From Tistrella mobilis (GTDB lineage Bacteria > Pseudomonadota > Alphaproteobacteria > Tistrellales > Tistrellaceae): a stretch of DNA of 64,000 bases. Position numbers and translations under genes: made by a program. Where the stretch lies: the NCBI RefSeq assembly GCF_039634785.1, contig NZ_JBBIAB010000001.1, positions 372,001 through 436,000 of the forward strand, written 5' to 3'. Numbering within the stretch: the first letter of the stretch is position 1; each line of letters starts with the position of its first letter. This document shows, piece after piece, positions 56,951 through 64,000 of the stretch. The notes beneath the pieces were generated by a model, which saw nothing but the letters and a program-made list of their open reading frames with translations, did no database searches and had not been told where the DNA came from.

Positions 56951-57682
56951 ATGACCTTCGGCGGACGGACGGCAGTTCTGGCACTCGACACCTGCGCCGG
57001 GGCGACCTCGGCGGCGATCGGCCGCCACGGAGAGGTCGTGGCCCGGATCTTTGTGCCGGATGCCCGGGCGGCGGCGGAACGGCTGGCGCCCCTGGTCAAG
57101 GGGCTGATGGCCGAGGCGGGTGTCGCACCGGCGGAGCTTGCCGCCGTGGCGGTCACCCGCGGCCCCGGCACCTTCACCGGCGTGCGCATCGGGCTGGGAT
57201 TTGCCCGCGGTCTGGCGCTCGCGGCCGGCTGCCCGGTTCTGGGCCTGACCACGCTGGAGCTGCTGGCCGCCGGTGCCGCTAAAGATGTCGCCGTTGCGGA
57301 TGCCCGCGGGCGCGAGATGCTGGCGGTGATCGATGCACGGCGCGGCGAGGTCTATGTTCAGCGCATCGCTGCCGATGGCAGCCCCGGCGAGCCGGCGGCC
57401 GTGACGCCCGAGACGGCGGCGGCCGATCTGGTCGCCCGGCCGGCGCTGGCGGTGGGGGCAGGGGCGCGGCTGCTGCGTCCGCTGCTGGACGCCCACGGGC
57501 TGGCCGATCTGGTCCGTGACGATCTGCCGCACGGGCATGGCCAACCGGATGCCGCTGATCTGATCGGCCTGGCAGGGCGCCATCTGGCGGCGGGTCAGGC
57601 CGGCGGCGCGCCGCCCGTGCCGCTCTATCTGCGGGCACCCGACGCCCTGCCGCCGGCGCCGAGCGGGATCGAGACGCCGTGA
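56951..57682 (+). CDS. tsaB: tRNA threonylcarbamoyladenosine biosynthesis protein TsaB
   Basis: Protein of 243 residues of the ASKHA fold: LALDTCAGATSAAI at the start, then VTRGPGTFTGVRIGLGFARGLALA (about 68-91), the TsaB signature. It forms the t6A37 synthesis complex with TsaD and TsaE. The start is the ATG at 56951. It overlaps rimI by 4 bp, a pairing conserved widely. Confidence 0.95.
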   Translation: MTFGGRTAVLALDTCAGATSAAIGRHGEVVARIFVPDARAAAERLAPLVKGLMAEAGVAPAELAAVAVTRGPGTFTGVRIGLGFARGLALAAGCPVLGLTTLELLAAGAAKDVAVADARGREMLAVIDARRGEVYVQRIAADGSPGEPAAVTPETAAADLVARPALAVGAGARLLRPLLDAHGLADLVRDDLPHGHGQPDAADLIGLAGRHLAAGQAGGAPPVPLYLRAPDALPPAPSGIETP

Positions 57683-58155
57683 CCGGCACCCATGATCTGG
57701 CGCCGGCAACGGCGGATACGGCGCCGGCCATGGCCGCACTCTATGCGCGGGCCTTCGATGCCCCGTGGGAGACGCAGTGGAGCGCCGACGCCATCCGCGA
57801 TCTGCTGGCCCTGCCGACGGTGGCCGCGATGATCCTGGGCCCTGAGCCGGCGCTTTCCGGCATGGTGATGGTGCAGGCCGCGGCCGGCGAGGCCGAGATT
57901 CTGACCATCGCCGTCGATCCGACCTGCCGCGGGCGCGGATTGGGACGGCGTCTGCTCGACGGGGCGGCGATCTGGGCAGCTGCCCGCGGGGCAGACCGGC
58001 TGCTGCTGGAAGTGGCGGTCGACAACATGCCGGCGCGGGCTCTTTATCTGTCGGCAGGTTTCCGGATCGCAGGTCGTCGGCGCGGTTACTATGCACGCGG
58101 CAAGGCCCCGGCGGTGGATGCCGAAGTCATGGAACTGCCTTTGGTTCCCGCCTGA
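57679..58155 (+). CDS. rimI: Ribosomal-protein alanine N-acetyltransferase RimI
   Basis: GNAT acetyltransferase of 158 residues: the acetyl-CoA loop CRGRGLGRRLL (about 92-102), LLLEVAVDNMPARALYLSAGF and RRRGYY at the end. RimI acetylates the N-terminus of ribosomal protein S18. It starts with a GTG overlapping the tsaB stop (GTGA). The tsaB-rimI adjacency supports the name over other GNATs. Confidence 0.92.
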   Translation: MTGTHDLAPATADTAPAMAALYARAFDAPWETQWSADAIRDLLALPTVAAMILGPEPALSGMVMVQAAAGEAEILTIAVDPTCRGRGLGRRLLDGAAIWAAARGADRLLLEVAVDNMPARALYLSAGFRIAGRRRGYYARGKAPAVDAEVMELPLVPA

Positions 58156-58173
58156 AATCTGCCCGAGATTTCG

Positions 58174-58422
58174 TTATCCGCCGGCGATTCGGAAGGTCAG
58201 CCGCCACACGTCCGGCGTGTCCGTTTCAGCCGACAGGTCCACGATCTGGTGCCCCAGTTCCACAACCGACCGCGGTACGTTCTCCAGAGGCTCACCCGCC
58301 TTCAGTCGGACTTCACCGATCTGACCCCCGGACATCTTCCCGATCATTAATTTTGTTTTGACAAACGTCATCGGGCAGACATCATGCGTGACGTCGAGAA
58401 AGCGATCTGCACTTGGTTTCAT
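58174..58422 (-). CDS. Small TusA/SirA-like sulfurtransferase-family protein
   Basis: Protein of 82 residues with the TusA fold: FLDVTHDVCPMTFVKTKLMI around Cys16-Pro17, then a GGEPL-like turn (KAGEPLENVP) and ELGHQIVD. In TusA the CPxP Cys carries persulfide sulfur; here the second Pro is Thr (CPMT), seen in the alphaproteobacterial side branch. Cys16 is intact, so sulfur carrying is plausible but unproven. The start at 58422 was chosen on domain length. It converges with rimI with an 18-bp gap. Confidence 0.8.
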   Translation of the reverse strand: MKPSADRFLDVTHDVCPMTFVKTKLMIGKMSGGQIGEVRLKAGEPLENVPRSVVELGHQIVDLSAETDTPDVWRLTFRIAGG

Positions 58423-58455
58423 TGCGAACCATCCGGTCGTCGTCTCGGAGTGCGA

Positions 58456-58535
58456 GGGACGGGTACGTCCCGGTGACGGCCATCCTGGGCGGAGGCCGGT
58501 ACCGGTGCGGGGCCCGGACATCAGTGCCGATGTCC
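58456..58535. repeat. Two inverted repeats in the tusA-like/mucR divergent gap
   Basis: GGGACG-GGTA-CGTCCC (58456-58471) and GGACATC-AGTGCC-GATGTCC (58516-58535) lie in the 285-bp gap between the leftward tusA-like gene and mucR. No gene is seen in the gap. They could be operator sites or leader stems. Confidence 0.4.
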
Positions 58536-58707
58536 ATCCTCGTCATCGTCATCCCGGTCGGACAGACCACCCGCCAGGCTCTCAGACCTCGACGTCGTCC
58601 CCCGGGCCGTCGAAGTCAAGGGCATTCCCGCGCGGAAGGCCCGGCCTGTCCCGACATCTGCTCCCGACCCTGATTTCCGCCCGAGACACCGAGGTCCAGA
58701 CCATATC

Positions 58708-59130
58708 ATGGCCGAAAATCCGAGCCCGCTCGATCTTCTCTCGCTGACCGCACAGATCGTGTCGTCCCATGTCGCGAACAACACCGTGTCGGCCGGCGAA
58801 CTGCCGCAGCTGATCGGCGAGGTCTATCAGAGCCTTGCCGGCCTCGGCCGCGAGCCTGAACCGCGTGAGGAAGAGCAGCGCCCGACCCCGGCGGTGCCGA
58901 TCCGCAAGTCGGTGCATGACGACTACATCATCTGCCTTGAGGACGGCAAGAAGCTGAAGATGCTGAAGCGCCACCTCAAGACGGCCTACGACATGACCCC
59001 GGAAGAATATCGCCGCCGCTGGGGCCTGGCCGACGACTATCCGATGGTCGCGCCGGGCTATGCCCGCCAGCGCAGCGATCTTGCCAAGCGCATCGGTCTT
59101 GGCCGTCGGGGCCGCGGCGACGCGGATTGA
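58708..59130 (+). CDS. mucR: MucR/Ros family transcriptional regulator
   Basis: Protein of 140 residues with the MucR N-terminal oligomerisation region (about 5-45; LLSLTAQIVSSHVANNTV) and the Ros-type DNA-binding fold CLEDGKKLKMLKRHLKTAYDMTPEEYR (76-102). Zinc positions C76, D79 and H89 are present, but the fourth (residue 93) is Ala, so the metal may be absent, as in some MucR/Ml proteins. MucR regulators silence AT-rich DNA and control exopolysaccharide, motility and cell cycle in alphaproteobacteria. Confidence 0.94.
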   Translation: MAENPSPLDLLSLTAQIVSSHVANNTVSAGELPQLIGEVYQSLAGLGREPEPREEEQRPTPAVPIRKSVHDDYIICLEDGKKLKMLKRHLKTAYDMTPEEYRRRWGLADDYPMVAPGYARQRSDLAKRIGLGRRGRGDAD

Positions 59131-59162
59131 TCCGGCCCGCAGCTGCCTCGGCTGACGATTTT

Positions 59163-59194
59163 GCGGGCGCCGGTCGGAAGACTGTGGCGCCCGC
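59163..59194 (+). terminator. Hairpin downstream of mucR
   Basis: Perfect 9-bp arms GCGGGCGCC/GGCGCCCGC with a 14-nt loop, 33 bp after the mucR stop, followed by CGCTTGTCGTT. Probably the mucR terminator, although the T content is low. Confidence 0.6.
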
Positions 59195-59235
59195 CGCTTG
59201 TCGTTGCGCGGCTGCTGTCCGATAATGGCCTGACG

Positions 59236-59264
59236 GGCGGGGTGGTCTTCCAGACCATCCCGCC
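59236..59264. other. Second hairpin in the fur leader
   Basis: Arms of 13 bases (GGCGGGGTGGTCT / AGACCATCCCGCC, one G-T pair) with a 3-base loop, about 190 bp upstream of fur. Too far from mucR to be its main terminator; it may be a leader element or the core of a small RNA. Confidence 0.45.
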
Positions 59265-59452
59265 ACGACCGATTGCGGGGACCGTGCCTCTGATGGGGCG
59301 GTCCTTATCCGTTCGTGACGGTCGTCCGAAGGCGCGACGATGGCGCGGCCTCCGTTCCGGACGGAACAGGGGTGGCGGCATGCAGAAGCGCGCAGACCGG
59401 CCATCCGCGTGTTCCGCCCCCTTTCTGCCCAAGGAGCCAGGCCATCTTGGAG

Positions 59453-59893
59453 ATGTCGCGACTGGAGCGTCTGTGTCTCGAAAAGGGTCTGAAGATGACC
59501 GACCAGCGCCGGGTGATCGCCCGCGTGCTGTCGGAAGCCGACGACCACCCGGATGCCGAAGAGCTGCATCGCCGGGCCAGTGCCGTTGATCCCCGGATCA
59601 GCATCGCCACCGTCTATCGGACGGTGCGGCTGTTCGAGGAAGCGAGCATTCTGGAGCGGCATGATTTCGGCGACGGCCGCGCCCGCTACGAGACCATTCC
59701 CGAAGAGCATCACGATCATCTGATCGACATGCGCAACGGAACCGTGATCGAATTCCAGAACACCGAGATCGAGCGTCTTCAGCAGGAGATTGCCCGCAAG
59801 CTCGGTTACCGACTGGTCGATCATCGTCTGGAACTGTACGGCATTCCGCTGGATCAGCCCCAGGACGACGACACGGACGCCGGCAAGGCCTGA
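59453..59893 (+). CDS. fur: Ferric uptake regulator family protein (Fur/Mur)
   Basis: Metal-responsive repressor of 146 residues: winged helix (MTDQRRVIARVLSEADDHP, then ISIATVYRTVRLF) and dimerisation domain with metal ligands H86-H87-D88-H89, E100 and H124. The C-terminal CxxC zinc motif is absent, as in most alphaproteobacterial Fur, which in several species respond to manganese (Mur). The ATG at 59453 gives MSRLERLCLEKGLKMT. A TTG at 59447 is better spaced from AAGGAG and is a real alternative. Confidence 0.92.
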   Translation: MSRLERLCLEKGLKMTDQRRVIARVLSEADDHPDAEELHRRASAVDPRISIATVYRTVRLFEEASILERHDFGDGRARYETIPEEHHDHLIDMRNGTVIEFQNTEIERLQQEIARKLGYRLVDHRLELYGIPLDQPQDDDTDAGKA

Positions 59894-59987
59894 CGGGCCG
59901 CCCCGCCGCCGACCGGCGCGGGCCCCCTCCGGGATCGTCCGGGATCCCGGGACAGAGGGCTGCGTTCCGGTCAGCCTCTTCACCCAC

Positions 59988-60011
59988 GACCGGCCACCCC
60001 GGTGGCCGGTC
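59988..60011 (+). terminator. Terminator-like hairpin between fur and olsB
   Basis: GACCGGCCACC and GGTGGCCGGTC, 11-bp perfect arms around two bases, 95 bp after the fur stop and 33 bp before olsB. No T-run. It may separate the two units. Confidence 0.5.
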
Positions 60012-60043
60012 CTCATCGCCGCGAGACTTCAGGGCATGTTCGG

Positions 60044-60874
60044 ATGACCGAAACACTCCAACCCGACCTCGGCCTGCGTTCCGGAAATCTGCGGGTGTGC
60101 CTCGCGGACGGAGCCGACGACATCGAGGCGGCCCAGCGCCTGCGCTACCACGTGTTCTACGAGGAACGCCACGCTCAGCCGAGCCCCGAGATGGCGGCTG
60201 TGAAGCGCGATCTGGACGGTTTCGATGCGATCTGCGACCACCTTCTGGTGATCGACGAGGCCCATCCGAGCGGGGCGCCGACGGTGGTCGGCACCTACCG
60301 GCTGCTGCGCCGGTCGGTGGCCCTTGCCCATGGCCGCTTCTATACCGCCGACGAGTTCGACATCGGCCCGCTGATGACGGTCGAGGGCGAACTGCTGGAG
60401 CTTGGCCGGTCCTGCGTTGCGGCGGAATACCGCAACCGCTCGACCATGCAGCTGCTCTGGCGCGGCATCGCCATCTATCTCGAGCATTACGACATTCAGC
60501 TGATGTTCGGCTGCGCCAGTCTGGACGGCACCGATATCGACATGCTGAAGACCCAGCTCGCCTATCTGCACCATTATCATCTGGCGCCCGAGGCCCTGCG
60601 GCCGGTGGCGGTGCCCGAGCGCTACGTCTCGATGGATCTGGTGGCAAAGGACGATCTGCATGCCACCCGCGCCCTGGCCGAGCTGCCGCCGCTGGTGAAG
60701 GGCTATCTGCGGCTTGGCGGCTTCGTCGGTGACGGCGCGGTGGTGGACAAGCAGTTCAACACCACCGATGTCTGCATGATCGTGAAGAGCGACCTGATCA
60801 CCGGGCGCTACCGGGATCGCTATGAAGGCGGCTCGGGGCGCGGCCGGGGCAAGGCCGGCGACGAGGGCGCATGA
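60044..60874 (+). CDS. olsB: L-ornithine N-alpha-acyltransferase OlsB
   Basis: GNAT-fold acyltransferase of 276 residues, the family that adds a 3-hydroxyacyl group from ACP to ornithine, the first step of ornithine lipid synthesis. Conserved segments are AAQRLRYHVFYEE, DGFDAICDHLLVID, ELGRSCVAAEYRN and LMFGCASLDGTD. It overlaps olsA by 4 bp, the standard olsBA operon. The ATG at 60044 begins MTETLQ. No Pho box is visible before it, though in other species these lipids rise under phosphate starvation. Confidence 0.93.
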   Translation: MTETLQPDLGLRSGNLRVCLADGADDIEAAQRLRYHVFYEERHAQPSPEMAAVKRDLDGFDAICDHLLVIDEAHPSGAPTVVGTYRLLRRSVALAHGRFYTADEFDIGPLMTVEGELLELGRSCVAAEYRNRSTMQLLWRGIAIYLEHYDIQLMFGCASLDGTDIDMLKTQLAYLHHYHLAPEALRPVAVPERYVSMDLVAKDDLHATRALAELPPLVKGYLRLGGFVGDGAVVDKQFNTTDVCMIVKSDLITGRYRDRYEGGSGRGRGKAGDEGA

Positions 60875-61803
60875 CCGGGTGGCTGCGGGCCGCCGTGCTT
60901 CTGCCGGTCTATCTGGCGGTGACGGCGGCACTGATCCCGGTGCAGGCGGCGCTGGTGGCTTTGAAGCTGCCCGGCGCCGTGCGGTTCCCGCGCTTCTATC
61001 ACCGGCTGACCTGCCGGCTGATCGGCTTCGACGTCGATGTGGTCGGCACGCCGGTGCGCGACCGGCCGGCCCTGTTCGTTTCCAACCACAGCTCCTATCT
61101 CGACATCTCGGTGCTGGGATCGGTGATCGCCGGCTCGTTCATCGCCAAGAGCGAGGTGGCGGACTGGCCGCTCTACGGCCTGCTCGCCAAGCTGCAACGC
61201 ACCGTGTTCGTGAAACGCGAGCGCAGCCGCACGGCCGAACAGGCCGACGAGGTGGCGAGGCGGCTGGAAGCGGGCGACCGGCTGATCCTGTTCCCCGAGG
61301 GCACCAGCAATGACGGCCAGCGGGTGCTGCCCTTCCGCACCGCCTTCTTCTCGGTGGCGGATCGCCGGCCGGGCGGGCGGCCGCTGGTGGTGCAGCCGGT
61401 CTCTCTGGCCTATACCCATGTCCGCGGCATGCCCATGGGGCGCAAGCTGCGCCCGGCCTATGCCTGGTATGGCGACATGGATCTGGCGGGCCATCTGTGG
61501 ACCGCCCTGACCCTTGGCCCCGCCCGGGTGGAACTGGTTTTCCATCCACCGGTTACCATCGATGACTTCAAGGACCGCAAGGCGCTTGCCCGCCATTGCG
61601 AGCAGGCGGTCTCTGCGGGTGTCGCCCAGGCATTGCAGGGCCGTTCGACGGCGGCGCTCGCCCTGATCGGCCATGTCCTGGCGCAGCGCGGCCCGGCAGT
61701 GGAGGGCGGCGCCCTTCAGGTGGCCGAAGAGGACGAGCCGCTCGACCCCCAGGAGATCGATGCAGCCGAGGGTGAGGCGACCTCCGAGGACGTGCGGGCC
61801 TGA
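60871..61803 (+). CDS. olsA: Lyso-ornithine lipid O-acyltransferase OlsA (PlsC family)
   Basis: Membrane-bound acyltransferase of 310 residues: N-terminal helix (about 5-32), catalytic NHSSYLD at 72-78 (NHx4D box), FPEGTSNDG at 141-149 and VQPVSLAY further on. It acylates lyso-ornithine lipid to give mature ornithine lipid, and may also act on lysophosphatidic acid. The acidic tail after about residue 275 is extra. Its place directly after olsB decides the name. Confidence 0.9.
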   Translation: MTGWLRAAVLLPVYLAVTAALIPVQAALVALKLPGAVRFPRFYHRLTCRLIGFDVDVVGTPVRDRPALFVSNHSSYLDISVLGSVIAGSFIAKSEVADWPLYGLLAKLQRTVFVKRERSRTAEQADEVARRLEAGDRLILFPEGTSNDGQRVLPFRTAFFSVADRRPGGRPLVVQPVSLAYTHVRGMPMGRKLRPAYAWYGDMDLAGHLWTALTLGPARVELVFHPPVTIDDFKDRKALARHCEQAVSAGVAQALQGRSTAALALIGHVLAQRGPAVEGGALQVAEEDEPLDPQEIDAAEGEATSEDVRA

Positions 61804-61907
61804 CGAAGGCCGGGTGTGCGTCTTGAAGCGGCCGCGGCGCGGCTGATATCTTGCGGGTGAGGCGGTCAGCGGACCGCGGCCCGATCAGAACGAGGCCCGA
61901 GGCGAGG

Positions 61908-63307
<1,400 letters not shown>

Positions 63308-63311
<4 letters not shown>

Positions 63312-64000
63312 CGGCCCGGCGCACCGATCGCGCGGCGCGCGGCCGCACCCCCATGGCTGCCGAGCGGGTTGCCGCAGCCGACATCGATGCGGTGATCCTG
63401 GATTTCGACGACAACCACCTGCTCGCGCTGCTGGTCGGCGAACATGACGAGCATCTGGTGCGGATCGAAAGCCAGCTTGGCGTGCATATCGTCAGCCGTG
63501 GCAACCGCCTGGCGATCCAGGGCAGTGAAAGTGCCCAGGATGCCGCCGCCGATGTGCTGGACGGCCTTTACCAGCGACTGAAGCGCAACCTGATCGTGAC
63601 GATGGCCGAGGTCGACGCCGCGATCCGCATGGTCACCCAGGCCGCGACCGCGGCGCTCGGCACCGAGGCGGTGGAAATCCCGCCGGCAGAGGCGACCACC
63701 ACGGTCACGCATCCGGCGGCAGGGCGCAGCGGCGATCACGGTGCGCAGGCTGGTGCCTACATCACCGGCGAAGTGGTCATCAAGACCAAGAAAAAGCGCA
63801 TCACGCCCCGGTCCATGCGCCAGGGGGCCTATCTGTCTGCGATCCGCGATCATGATCTGGTCTTCGGCATCGGTCCGGCGGGTACGGGCAAGACCTATCT
63901 GGCGGTGGCCATGGCGGTGGCGCTGTTCCTGGAAAAGAAGGTCGACCGCATCATTCTGTCGCGTCCGGCGGTGGAGGCGGGGGAGCGGCTGGGCTTCCTG
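63308..64000 (+). CDS. phoH: PhoH-family ATPase (3' end outside window)
   Basis: The frame runs to the window end, giving 231 residues. An N-terminal RNA-binding-like part (about 25-110) is followed by the PhoH P-loop ATPase with Walker A GPAGTGKT at 189-196 and the next motif [14 protein letters not shown] at the edge. The TTG at 63308 overlaps the miaB stop (TTGA) and has GGGGTGG upstream; an ATG at 63353 is the alternative. The miaB-phoH order, usually followed by ybeY, is conserved in alphaproteobacteria. Confidence 0.92.

Larger units (their letters stand above)
59131..59452. other. mucR-fur intergenic region (322 bp) with two strong stems
   Basis: No protein gene is convincing. It contains two hairpins (59163-59194 and 59236-59264), followed by an unstructured stretch to the fur ribosome-binding site AAGGAG (59431-59436). 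The first stem can end the mucR transcript; the second could be in the fur leader or part of a small RNA. Confidence 0.5.

Noticed and set aside
59894-60043. Pho box upstream of olsB
   Set aside because: Ornithine lipid genes can be PhoB-controlled, but no pair of CTGTCAT-like repeats with 11-bp period is present here; only a GC-rich hairpin is seen.

Overview
The window is about 70% GC, with tightly packed genes, GTG/TTG starts and many 1-8 bp gene overlaps. It carries MucR, an Alph_Pro_TM protein, olsB-olsA, an lpiA/atvA-type operon and the strings mutS/maeB, glnD-murJ, trpS-usp-nfuA, tsaB-rimI and fur-olsBA-miaB-phoH. That combination points to the chromosome of an alphaproteobacterium, most likely Rhodospirillales-like. 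Genus cannot be fixed from sequence alone. I found no rRNA, tRNA, CRISPR array, insertion sequence or prophage.

Layout. 0-2.4 kb: the end of an RbbA-like fused ABC exporter and its YhhJ partner. 2.4-4.1 kb: a lower-GC hipBA toxin-antitoxin cassette with HipB-type operators. 4.1-10 kb: a six-gene leftward operon (LacI regulator, periplasmic binding protein, two permeases, ATPase, GpdQ-like phosphodiesterase) that looks like an uptake-and-hydrolysis system for an organophosphorus compound. 10-14.5 kb: murJ and glnD. 14.7-22.6 kb: two tandem MetQ-like binding proteins without MetN/MetI, a soluble CZB chemoreceptor, an HSL-type esterase, and a VirJ/AtvA-like protein coupled to MprF/LpiA. 22.8-26 kb: an orphan LivJ-like binding protein divergent from a fatty-acyl-CoA ligase. 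26-31.6 kb: mutS divergent from the maeB malic enzyme.

31.8-41.8 kb is the phosphate-starvation block: phoR, an acyl-CoA synthetase with its own terminator, a four-unit Pho box, then pstS-pstC-pstA-pstB-phoU-phoB. 41.9-46 kb: a LysE-type exporter, trpS, a TauE/SafE permease with its Alph_Pro_TM partner, and a universal stress protein. 46-52.6 kb: a class III nucleotide cyclase, then soxR divergent from a mexG-mexH-mexI-like efflux operon, with a textbook SoxR operator inside a 19-bp-spaced promoter. 52.7-64 kb: nfuA, a frameshifted glucosaminidase, a lipid kinase with a C-terminal extension, an SDR, a VanX-type dipeptidase, tsaB-rimI, a TusA-like protein, mucR, fur, olsB-olsA (ornithine lipid synthesis), miaB and the start of phoH.

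Membrane-lipid remodelling recurs (MprF/AtvA, OlsBA, a lipid kinase, acyl-CoA ligases), next to phosphate and redox stress control. No convincingly novel multigene system stands out. The best leads are the uncharacterised LacI-ABC-GpdQ operon, the acyl-CoA synthetase inside the pho block, the unpaired MetQ tandem, the SoxR-MexGHI module without phenazine genes or an outer-membrane channel, and the kinase extension with an internal ribosome-binding site. Most gene starts were chosen by eye from family N-termini and Shine-Dalgarno sequences.
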